From the NCBI GenBank assembly GCA_023213395.1, contig CM041465.1, positions 247,573,741-247,637,740 on the forward strand: a DNA stretch of 64,000 bases, given 5' to 3'. The notes under the pieces were generated by a model. It was not told the DNA's origin, did not search any database, and was given only the letters and a program-made list of their open reading frames with translations. The translations under genes were made by a program, and so were the position numbers. The first letter of the stretch is position 1. Every line of letters starts with the position of its first letter. This DNA is from Cycas panzhihuaensis. Taxonomy: Eukaryota; Cycadophyta. This document shows positions 34,613-43,962 of this stretch, piece by piece.

Positions 34613-34705
34613 TATCGGGACACTGTGCGTCAGTTTATCAAGGGCACAGATGGGCTTGCTGGGGATTTTGCTAAGTGCCTTTGTGGGAGCCCGCACTTGT
34701 ATCAG
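34613..34705 (+). CDS. ISA3: Isoamylase (ISA3-like) exon
   Basis: The 93-bp, 31-codon phase-0 exon is bordered by CGCAG and GTAGTG. It encodes YRDTVRQFIKGTDGLAGDFA and KCLCGSPHLYQ, which follows directly on the ...SEWNGQ end of the exon 24.5 kb upstream. The FIKGTDG..G.FA.CLCGSP.LYQ pattern is diagnostic of plant isoamylases. No in-frame stop occurs. The next expected coding segment (GGRKPWHSINF with the catalytic HDG) was searched for by eye to the window end and not seen, so the next intron likely exceeds 29 kb. Confidence 0.93.
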
Positions 34706-35475
34706 GTAGTGTTGTCAAATACTGTTATGTTTTACTCTTCATTTGATGAGACAGATTTTGACCATTCCTACGCCCCCCTGCATGCAGGTGCACATCTCCC
34801 TTCTTTCTCCCGCTCCTTTTAATATGTAAGGCATTGTTAGCAAGTGCTTGTTTTGAGTTGCATTCTTGCATGGGGACCATGTACTGTTATCTAAAAGACC
34901 ATGACTATATAAATGTTATAGAAGTGGAGAAATTCTATGAAATCTTGATTGCCACCCTCCATTATCTTCATGCTGGTCTAAAACTGAATGTAACTTCATT
35001 CTTTTGTATTCTCTAAGAAACTAAACAGGTCTAAAGGATCAGGAAACTGATTGCATCAGATTGTTGCTGTCTAGTCCTTATTGCAGGAAACGAAAAGCAA
35101 AGAGAATTAGGAGCAAAGAAACATCATTCTATCCTATAAAAGTCAAATATAAAGCACTAACTCTGAAATCTAAGCTGGATACTTTATTGTAAAACAAATG
35201 GAAAGCTTTGGAAAACCACCATACCCTTCACCATCTTCATGTTGGTCTAAAGGTGAATGTGGATTTATACTTTTGTATTCTCTAAATTCTGCTCTAAAGC
35301 TGTTCTGATTACAGATGTTGTACTTCTTCCTTATTTTCCGGTTTCAAGGTGATGATTTCTAATGCATACTTTAGGACAAGTGTAGTGTTTTATGGTGTGT
35401 TTGTCCATCTAAGCTGTTCGGTTGAACCTCTGTTTTTGCCTTTTGAGTGATTCTTTCTAGCAAATAACAACCTCT
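34706..35475 (+). other. ISA3 intron, with a diverged direct duplication
   Basis: No gene. Segments at about 34955-35016 and 35222-35284 are similar: both contain CATCTTCATG or TATCTTCATGCTGGTCTAAA, then TGAATGT, and end TTTTGTATTCTCTAA. This looks like an old direct duplication about 265 bp apart. Confidence 0.5.
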
Positions 35476-35697
35476 TGTTGGAAACAATATGAATAGAAAA
35501 AGTCTTTTTCATTAATGATAGGTGAGAGTCTCTCACACATATAAATACATGAGGTTTACAAGAGAGATTCAATATATGTAGGCCAAGCGTTGGTTCAAGA
35601 ACAAAGAGGGGTCATGACACATGACCTTTAATTTTACTTAAGAGACCCTAGTATATTTTATGAATAAAATATATGAGAAAGCATTAATATTTCAACA

Positions 35698-37282
35698 CCC
35701 TCCCTTAATGTTTTATCCTTTGGTTTTTATTCTTAGTTGATTCCCACGGTACTGGAATTTGTCCTTTGGTAAAGGCTTTGTAAAAAAATTTGCAAGTTGT
35801 TGTTTGCTATTGTAGTATTGTCGATCTATCTCCTTAGCTTGAACTTTCTGTCTGAGGAAATGGTGATGTACTTCTATGTGCTTTGTTCTTGCATGAAAGA
35901 CAGGATTTTTTGTGAACTTGATAACACTCTGGTTATCACAAAAAATTGAGGTTGCTTTAGAGCACCCTAGATTTATCTTTGAGTAGTTGCATTAAAAAAA
36001 TTGCTTCACAGGTTGCACTTATTACAGCCTTGTATTTTGCTTCTATTGATGAGAGGGCCATGGTTGGCTACTTTTCACTGCTCCAAGATGTAATAGTTGA
36101 TCCCAGGTTGAAGTGGTATTCTAATGTAGATTTCCTTTCTTGACATTCTTCTACCTAATCTAAATTACTATACTCTATCAGTTCTAGTTTAGCAACTTTG
36201 GTATAGTTCAATCATAAATCCAATGTGCCTTTGACATATATTAGGATTCTTTTGCCTACTTTCCAATGAGAGACCTTGGGAGCATGCATGTGTCTAGAAA
36301 CTCTTTCTATAGAGTATGATATATTTGGTCTAGTAGCCATTAAGTAAATAAGACTTCCAACCAACTGTTGGTAAAGCATTTAACTTACCTCTTGATTGCC
36401 TTTATTTGATGTCAAGACACATCTTGTTTCCATAAGCATGGCACAAGGGTTACAATCTTCTATATTTAATCTTTTGTGAAGATTCTTGGCATATTTTGAT
36501 TATGAGATGAAGATAGATTTTGTTTCTTGATTCACTTCAATGTCAAGATAGTAGTGAAGTGGGCCCATGTCTGTCATCTTAAAATTGCTTTCCATCTACA
36601 TCCTCACACATTTGATTGTTTCATGATCATTGCCTGTAACAATCATATCATCTACATATACAACAATTATAGTGATTAAGCCATCTCCTTGATTTTTTAT
36701 ATATATACTTGGATCAGATTCATATATGTTGAATCACTTTTTTTTGAGATACTCTAATTTTGTATACTATGCCCATGACATTTGCTTTAGGCCATATAAT
36801 GCCTTTTTCAATTTACAAATTGGATGCTCTTCTCCACTGCTTGTATATCTTGGTGGTTGCTCCCTATATACTTCTTCGTCTAAACCGCTATTTAGAAATG
36901 CACTTTTTACATTGAGTTGCACAATTTTCCACCCATATTGAGTTGCCATAGCTATAATAGTACAAATTGTTATCATTTTTGCTACTAGCGCAAATGTTTC
37001 ATCATAGTCAATGCCTATAATCTGAGTGTAACCTTTTGCCACTAGCTTGGCTTTAAATTTCTTGATGTTGCCATTAGATCTTTCCTTTATCTTGTAAACC
37101 CATTTGCACCCCACAATTGGTTTACCTTTTCTAGGAGGAACAAGTTTCCAAGTATTATTTTGTTTTATGACAAACATTTCTTTATCCATATCTTCCTACC
37201 ATTCTAGATTTTCACATGCTTCTTCACAATTTTGAGGTTCAATTAAGCAGACCAAGGCTTGGTGCCTTTGAAATCTTGTTCT
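35698..37282 (-). pseudogene. Copia-A RT and RNase H
   Basis: Minus-strand reading from 37189 gives WKLVPPRKGKPIVGCKWVYK, KLVAKGYTQ, GIDYDETFA, LNVKSAFLNSGLDEEV, EQPPRY and ALYGLKQ. Further left, with stops, come the YVDD region (36620-36670) and the RNase H end (35720-35960: RTKHIEVHHHF and FFTKPLPKDKF). The motif A block reads QLNVKSAFLN, so the catalytic Asp of MDVKSAFLNG has become Asn. The PPT sits beside the left LTR (plus-strand CCCTCCCTTAATG). This belongs to a different copia lineage from Copia-B/C/D, judged by LTR and RNase H wording. Confidence 0.88.
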
Positions 37283-37668
37283 TGTTGGAACTTGCATGTT
37301 CTAACATAATATTAATCAGAATAAAATGAACATGACAAAACACCATCAAAAAATATCTAGATCATAAATGGTATCAAATGATACCTTCATTGTATTGACA
37401 GAACAAAATGATCTCACATGATGTGATCCTGTTCAAATACAAACATGATGATGTCTTTATATACTACAAACTTATATTTGTGAGGGATCCACCACTTTGT
37501 GGTTGACTTGGTCAAATGTGCATTACCTAGTGATTTGTGCATAATACATCATTATTCCGCATTTCAACACTCCCCCTTAATGCACATTTGGGAAACTAGA
37601 TGTTGCTTTTGAATTTGCAATGCGCGATCTTCAGAAATTTCTTGAAAAAGATATATGGAGCTTGGTCT

Positions 37669-38850
37669 TCAATTTGATCCGCAAATTGTCTTCCTTGTGT
37701 CCACCTTGGAATGTAGTAACGACGATTGAGCTTGATATGTTTCATTCTTTTTTTGCAAAATTGGATTCTTCATTACTTGTATAGTGTTTTGAATATTGCA
37801 ACAAGTCATGGTAGATTTTTTCCGACTTTGATGTAGCTCTTGCAATACCTCTCTTAGGACATCTGTTTCATGAACTTTTGTTTCAATCTTTTTGAATTCA
37901 ACTTCGATTGGATTAGGCCCATTAGTAATTTGTATGCTTTCATCATTTTGCAATTCCCCCCCATCATTCGAACAATTCAAACTTGAATCAAGACTCAAAA
38001 CTGGAATGCCATTTGAACTTGAATTAATAGATAGAAATAAATTATCAGACTTATTTTTAATAATTCCATCAGATTCATATTCAATCTCCTTTGAAATGCC
38101 ACGACCATTTGTAGAAATGAGTAATAGATCTTCCACATCTTGAATTGTTTCTTCAACAATTTAATCTTGAATTTCTTGACCACAATCATCAGTATTTGCT
38201 TCAATAGTTTTATCATACTCAATATGCTCAGTAATAGGTTCATCATACTTAACATTCTCAATAGTACTAGTAGTCTCACCAATTATTTCATCAATAATAT
38301 ATTCAGCAGTGGCATATTTAGAAATAGTTTTTCCACATCCAGAAGTAGCTTCATCAATGCTCATACTTTCTTTATCAAGTTCTTGACATACCTTTTTATC
38401 TGAATCGACTTTAATAGTACTTTCTTCATCAATTTTATCAGTTTTAGAATCTTGATCACGTGTATTCCGATCATCCTGAATATCTGTATGAATATTTGCA
38501 TGTATATTCTTATAATGTGCTAGAAAATATTTGTATCTTTTGACATTTCTAAAATATGCTTGAAAATACTTTTTCTTCAACTTTGAATCAAACTTCCCTT
38601 TCAAAATATTCCATGTTTTGTGTGATCTACACATGGTTTCTTTAGCAATATCACACACATAGTAGTATATATCAGTTTTCATAGTGCAATGAATCCAACA
38701 AAGTGCATTAGCATCTTTCTTTTGAAGTTTTGGTGTTGGATTTGTATATCCTTTAGAAACAACATCTCACCACTTAAAAGAAATAAAAACAGATCTCAAT
38801 TTCCTTGACCATTGTAAGTAATTCTCCTCAGTTAATGCAACCAAACCCAT
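37669..38850 (-). pseudogene. N1 gag
   Basis: From ATG 38850 the frame reads MGLVALTEENYLQWSRKLRS, VSKGYTNPTPKL and MCRSHKTWNILKGKF: the DUF4219/UBN2 type of copia gag. A stop interrupts the N-terminal part (SFKW-stop-DVV). Then comes a long acidic, low-complexity C-terminal region rich in D, E, I and T (38161-38682) and a second piece (37669-38136) starting EDLLLISTNGRGISKEIEYE. No CCHC knuckle and no protease follow. ISKEIEYESDG parallels ISREIEYEFDG in N2, so the two elements share an unusual acidic tail. The function of the tail is unknown. Confidence 0.75.
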
Positions 38851-40627
38851 CTTTGCTAATGAAGATTAACTATAGCAGGTGCAAAGATCAATCATGAACA
38901 AATCATATCATACTCAGTGTTTCATCCTTCATCTTCTTTCCTTTTAAGACTTCCTTTTACTTCCTTGTCCTTGAAAAGGATTCATACTACTTACATGACT
39001 GCTTTTGAGTAAAAAATTGCTTTTGCAACATACTTCTAGGGTTTAAACATGACTTCCCCTAGGTTCGACAAATCGACAGGAAGAAAGAGAACTTGCTTGC
39101 AAAAGATGAATCTTCACAATTTTCTCATAGGACTCAAAATAATGCTTCAACTTTGAACTAAAATATCTCTATTAAGATGGCATCAAATTACCTTAATTTA
39201 TAGTTCACGATAAAGTGCTCTAAATTATGATTCCAACGATTTAGATGGATCAAAAAATGGACTCCTAGAACTCAAGATGATCAAGGAAGTGCACATGCAC
39301 CTTTTTGAAAAATTGAAAGTAGGCAAATTAGGGTTAGCACCCTTCACTACTTAATCGTTGGTCATATGGGCATAACATATGACTTGGTGCTAACGAAGAG
39401 GGGGCTAGCAGACTTCAGATGCTTATCCAATATAGTTTAATGTTTCAAAACTTCACAGAAAAAAATATACTATGTCAAAATTTTACTAGTCACTCTGCAT
39501 GATTTTGAGGTGACAGATTAGATCGACAACCTGGCGCAAAATAGATTATAGATCAAAAATGGATCGATCTTCCATCAAGGAGGCAAGCTGAATGGATTGA
39601 AAGTGTGGAGGGTAAACATGTAGCAAGAAATATTTACATAGGCCGAAATGCAATGAATAGTGATTATGATCGCAGACGAACCATCTTTGACAGTAAGTTA
39701 CACACCATGCACAATCTCCTTTTCATGGATCCTCATGGTAGTATATTAGGGACAATGCTCGGGCGCAACATTTTCATGTGGTCGTAGGGCATTCCACACT
39801 GACAACAGGGTGTAATCTCTGTGGACATATCAATCAAATATTCACGTGGATTAATTTAACATGGTGTAGGTGAGGTTACCCTTATGCAGTAATGATGATA
39901 AAATCTCTTCAGATGATTTTTGGACTTCAAATAGATGAATAGAGATCAATCTTGTTAATAGAGTATCTTCGCTCCAACACAGTCAGACATGCCACGATTA
40001 TAATAGTGTTAACTTCGTATGGTAAATATGGCAAGTAACCCACTTGCAGGGCGCATGGACATATCACTCATAATAGCACAACCTCATGTGTTGACACTAC
40101 TAGCTCAAGCGAACAAAACAGGGTAGATTTCCACGTTTTCCCTTTTTTTGGACATTCAAACAAGTTCACGATTGACTTCGAGGCTACTCCTTCAAATCAA
40201 ATCAAAGCTGCAATAAAATAAAATGGGTGTATGTTGTATGCATTCTTGCTATTAATAATAACAGTCTCTTTGAATCACAGAACAATAACACACAAGAAGC
40301 ATGTACAACCATGGTTGGTAATGCCTTAGGGTTTTAACGATAGGAATAAGAGTAGCATGGAACAATGATTTACACCACAAAAATAGGCCACAAAGATGGA
40401 ACATGCACAGGCCACAGAGAATTCAGCATGTAATAAGGGCATAATTGCATGAACGAGTGCCACACAGGAACATAAAAGCGAACTACGAACAAACCACTCA
40501 CCATCAATAACAACTAGGGTTTTTTTAGGAAGAGCAAGCTATCGAATGAGGCACACAGGTTTTCAATCATTGCCTGGCTTTACATTGAACTTCTTGAAAA
40601 TCTTCCTCCGTAGGATTACAGTATCCC
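38851..40627 (-). other. N1 untranslated leader
   Basis: 1.8 kb between PBS and gag without a credible ORF on either strand. Long leaders are typical of non-autonomous LTR elements. No tandem repeats were noticed. Confidence 0.55.
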
Positions 40628-40957
40628 GTTCTGATACCATGTTGGAACTTGCATGTTCTAACATAATATTAATGAAAATAAAATGAACATGACAATACTC
40701 CATAGAAAAATACCTAGATCATAAATGGTATCAAATGATACCTTCAGTGTATTGACAGAACAAAATAATAATACAAAATGATCCCACATGATGTGACCAT
40801 GTTCAAATGCTAACATGATGATGCCTTTATATACTACAAACTTATATTTGTGTGGGACCCACCACTTTGTGGTTGACTTGGTCAAATGTGCATTACCTAG
40901 TCAACTATGCATAATACATTATTATTCCAATACCCTCCCTTAATGCACATTTCAACA

Positions 40958-41599
40958 ATTCTCTGCTAAAAAATGTCTTCTTTTGATTCTTCCATTGCTT
41001 TTAAAGACCACTTAGGTTGTCCTTTTTCAGTTTGGATAGTCTCTCTTTGTTGTTCTCTTGGAGAATCATTTTTTTTGTTCTCTTACCTTGTGAGAACTAT
41101 TGTCTGGGACATTTTCTTCATGAGATGTTACTTCTTTATTAGGAATTCCTATTATTTCTTCCTGAATTATCTTTCCTTTTGAGGTACTTACTTGATCATT
41201 TTCTATTGAGGTCTAATAAAAAATGACATCTTTGCTGACATAAATTCTATTTGTTCTTGGATCTATACACTTGTATGCTTTGGATTTGTCACTGTATCTA
41301 ATCATAATACATTTAATGCTTTCATCATCTAATTTAAACCCCTTTGATTAGGAATATGTACATAGGAAATACTCCAAAAAACCCTATGATGATTCACATC
41401 AGATTTTTTGCTTGATCAAGCTTTTTCTAGAGTGAGCTTCTCAAGAGTTTTTGTGGGGCTTCTATTTATAAGATATACAATTGTATTAATAGCTTTGACC
41501 CAATATGCATTGGATACTCCTCTTTCTTTTATCACACACTCGACCATTTCGATTATGGTTCTATTCATTCTCTCTGCTACTCTGTTTCATTGTGGAGTA
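40958..41599 (-). pseudogene. Copia-A integrase C-terminal and linker
   Basis: Minus-strand reading gives ERMNRTIIEMVECVI, AYWVKAINTIVYLINRSPTK (41420-41590) and, after shifts, the HIPNQ..L.....KCI..YS..SKAYKC...R.N.IYVSKDV type sequence (41220-41380), then a charged linker to the RT. It abuts the PPR element: the integrase motif TPYTPQ-NRVAERM is cut between TPYT and PQ. The first half lies at 43963 and beyond, which proves the PPR element was inserted into this gene. Confidence 0.82.
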
Positions 41600-42143
41600 T
41601 GTTAAACCTTATGTTTACATGTTAAGCAATGTACTTTATAATGTTTAATTATTTGCATTTCATATAAGGGTGACTTATCACTTAAGTGATAAAGTGCACA
41701 CCCACATTCTTTCTAGTGACATAACATTGTAACTTGAGGGTCAAAGTGATCCTTATGCATTTTTGCTCACAAGAGAGCCCAAGGACACTTGTCCTACATG
41801 TAAAAGGTGTAGCTTAGATGTTTGACATTTATCAAACATCAAGCCCCTTAGGTCTCTCCTCCAACTATATATATTGAGACAAATTCTCATGTATTTCATG
41901 TGGAGAGTGAGTAGTATTGTTATGCTGCCAGTTTGCTAATCAAGCATTCATTCTTATTTGGAGATTGGACCAATTCTTTCTCCTCCATATTGGTATTCTT
42001 ATGTTTGTGTTTTTTAGGCTTATGCTTGCATATAGCGCTTATTTCAATATTTGCTTTCATAGATGCTAATCATCATATTTATAAGTAGATCTATCCTCTC
42101 CTTAAGATCCTTATGTTCATAGGCTTAATGCCAATTTCCAACA
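41600..42143 (+). repeat. 5' LTR of the PPR-carrying element
   Basis: 544 bp, TGTTAAACC...CCAACA. It contains a palindromic ACTTATCACTTAAGTGATAA, the inverted TTTGACATTTATCAAACA, and a TATA-like CTATATATATTGAGAC near 41865 that would start element transcription. Confidence 0.9.
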
Positions 42144-42145
42144 TT

Positions 42146-42157
42146 TGGTATTAGAGC
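42146..42157 (+). promoter_or_regulatory. Primer-binding site of the PPR-carrying element
   Basis: TGGTATTAGAGC, two bases after the 5' LTR, matches the initiator-Met tRNA type PBS with one change (T for C). A second, exact TGGTATCAGAGC occurs at 42353-42364, preceded by CCAACA like an LTR end. Confidence 0.8.
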
Positions 42158-42337
42158 TGAGGCTAGTGTTTGAATCACCTCGAGTTTGGCGTGGGAACGG
42201 GTGTTGTATTATCCCGTCAGTCCCTCAGGTGTTTCCAACTCGTCCTTAACCAACTTCATGGGTGTCCTGAACCTAGGTTGAGCCTGGCATGTCTGTGGGT
42301 TGTGGTGGGATCAATTCCACGGAGGTCTTTTGGTTTA

Positions 42338-43318
42338 ATGGCAAGTCCAACATGGTATCAGAGCATCTTGGAGGCTTTTGAGCTACATGATGAAATGCTC
42401 AGAAAGGGAATTGTGCACAACAGTTATACTTACAATGTGCTTATTGATGGATGCTGCAAGGAAGGAAATATGCCAAAAGTTGTCAAACAACTTGATGAAA
42501 TGGTAGAAAAGGGGTTTTCCTTGGGTCTTGTTACATGGAATACACTGATCCATGGTTTTTGTAAGTTGGGTAATATGCAGGAGGTTAATCAACTCTTGAA
42601 GGTGAAGGTAAATAAGGATTTGGTACCTAATCATGTTACCTATACCACCATGATTGATGGACACTGCAAGGCAAGTAATATGCAGGAGGCATGTAAGCTA
42701 TTGAGGGAAATGTTGGAGAAGGGCCTGATGCCAGATGATATCGCATACACAACATTGATTGACGGGCACAAGAAAGAAGGTAATATGATTGAGGCCTACA
42801 AGTTGTTCAATGAAATGATGGAAAAGGGCATCATGCCTGATGTTGTCACTTACAATGTCTTGATCCATGCTCACTGCAAAGAAGGAACCATGATGGAGGC
42901 TTTTAAATTGCGTAATGAAATGTTGGAAAAAGGCATCACACCAAGTGTTGTTACCTACAATGTACTTCTCCATGCCCACTGCAATGAAGGAAGAATGCTA
43001 AAGGCTTTGAAACTCCTTGATGAAATGGTGGAAAGAGGTGTTGCACTTGGTATTATTACTTATAACACATTGATTTACATCTTTTGTAAGGTAGGCAATA
43101 TGGGTGAGGCTATTTGGGTCAAGAGGATTCTTGTAGAGCTTGGACTTGAGCAGGATCACCCCACCATTCTTTATTGCGACAATCAAAGTGTGTTCAAGTT
43201 AACCAAGAATCCAATTTTTCATGTAAGGACCAAGCACATAGAGTTTCACCACCACTGCATCAGGGAGCATGTTCAAAAAGGTGATATCAACCTCTTCTAT
43301 AGGCCCATGGACCAGTAG
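42338..43318 (+). CDS. Chimeric ORF: PPR repeats fused to copia RNase H C-terminus
   Basis: From ATG 42338 (MASPTWYQSI) the frame is open for 326 codons. One partial repeat (LEAFELHDEMLRKGI) is followed by six full 35-residue P-type PPR repeats, each close to VTYN.LI.GHCKEGNM.EA.KL..EM.EKGI.PD, and a partial seventh ending CKVGNMGEA. Then, without a break, the protein becomes copia RNase H: IWVKRILVELGLEQDHP, YCDNQSV, RTKHIEFHHHCIREHVQKG, ending at a stop. PPR proteins bind organellar RNA one base per repeat; this repeat wording resembles restorer-of-fertility-like P-class proteins. No organelle-targeting peptide is evident. The open frame contrasts with the decayed neighbours, but function is unproven. 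Confidence 0.93.
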   Translation: MASPTWYQSILEAFELHDEMLRKGIVHNSYTYNVLIDGCCKEGNMPKVVKQLDEMVEKGFSLGLVTWNTLIHGFCKLGNMQEVNQLLKVKVNKDLVPNHVTYTTMIDGHCKASNMQEACKLLREMLEKGLMPDDIAYTTLIDGHKKEGNMIEAYKLFNEMMEKGIMPDVVTYNVLIHAHCKEGTMMEAFKLRNEMLEKGITPSVVTYNVLLHAHCNEGRMLKALKLLDEMVERGVALGIITYNTLIYIFCKVGNMGEAIWVKRILVELGLEQDHPTILYCDNQSVFKLTKNPIFHVRTKHIEFHHHCIREHVQKGDINLFYRPMDQ

Positions 43319-43417
43319 ACAACAAATATCTTTACCAAACCACTTGGTAGAGAAAAGTTAGAAAAATTTAGAGATGATCTTGGTGTTCGACTTGACATTG
43401 TAAATAGTAAGGGGGGG
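43319..43417 (+). pseudogene. Copia RNase H terminal codons and PPT of the PPR element
   Basis: After the stop the same frame continues NIFTKPLGREKLEKF and ends NSKGGC, the copia pol terminus also seen in Copia-B. The GGGGGGG tract at 43411-43417 is the plus-strand primer adjacent to the 3' LTR. Confidence 0.85.
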
Positions 43418-43962
43418 TGTTAAACCTTATGTTTACATGTTAAGCATTATACTTTATAAAGTTTCATTATTTGTACTTTATGTAAGGGTGACTTATCACT
43501 TATGTGATAAAGTGCATACCCACACTCTTTCTAGTGACATAACGTTGTAACTTAAGGGTCAAAGTGACCTTTATGTACTTTTGCTCACAAGAGAGCCCAA
43601 AGGACACTTGTCCTACATGCAAAAGGTGTAGCTTGGATGCTTGACACTTGTCAAACATCCAACCCCTTAGGTCTTTTCTCCAACTCTATATATTGAGACC
43701 AATTCTCATGTATTTCATGTGGATAATGGGTAGTATTATTGTGCTGCTAGTTTGCTAATCAAGCATTCATTCTTATTTGGAGATTGGACCAATTCCTTCT
43801 CCTCCATATTGGTATTCTTATGCTTGTGCTTTTTATGCTTATGCTTGCTTATAGTGCTCATTTCAATATTTGCTTTCATAAATGCTAATCATCTCATTTA
43901 TAAGCAGATCTTTCCTCTCCTTAAGATCCTTAAGTTCATAGGCTTAATGCCCATTCCCAACA
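43418..43962 (+). repeat. 3' LTR of the PPR-carrying element
   Basis: 545 bp, TGTTAAACC...CCAACA, collinear with the 5' LTR with scattered substitutions. Divergence between the two LTRs could date the insertion. Confidence 0.9.

Larger units (their letters stand above)
37283..40957 (-). mobile_element. N1: gag-only (TR-GAG-like) LTR element nested in Copia-A
   Basis: LTRs lie at 37283-37569 and 40640-40957 (both with TGTTGGAACTTGCATGTTCT and GGTATCAAATGATACCTTCA). The PBS on the minus strand is TGGTATCAGAAC (40628-40639) and the PPT beside the left LTR reads AAGGGGGAG. Flanks are GTTCT (37278-37282) and ATTCT (40958-40962), a one-mismatch TSD. The right LTR carries about 18-31 extra bases near its outer end that resemble the PPT region. 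The interior holds a gag and a 1.8-kb non-coding leader, with no protease, integrase or RT. Confidence 0.85.
41600..43962 (+). mobile_element. PPR-carrying LTR element nested in Copia-A
   Basis: A complete 2363-bp LTR element: 5' LTR 41600-42143 (544 bp), PBS TGGTATTAGAGC at 42146-42157, interior ORF, PPT of seven Gs (43411-43417) and 3' LTR 43418-43962 (545 bp). The LTRs are alike over their full length, perhaps 90 percent by eye. Flanks are GAGTA (41595-41599) and GGGTA (43963-43967), a 5-bp TSD with one change. Both LTRs begin TGTTAAACC and end CCAACA. They share blocks with the Copia-B LTR, so it is a deletion derivative of that family whose gag and most of pol are replaced by host-derived PPR sequence. 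Confidence 0.92.

Noticed and set aside
42170-43318. An ordinary host PPR gene
   Set aside because: It is enclosed by matching LTRs with PBS, PPT and near-perfect TSD, interrupts the Copia-A integrase and ends in copia RNase H. An element-borne copy explains all of this.
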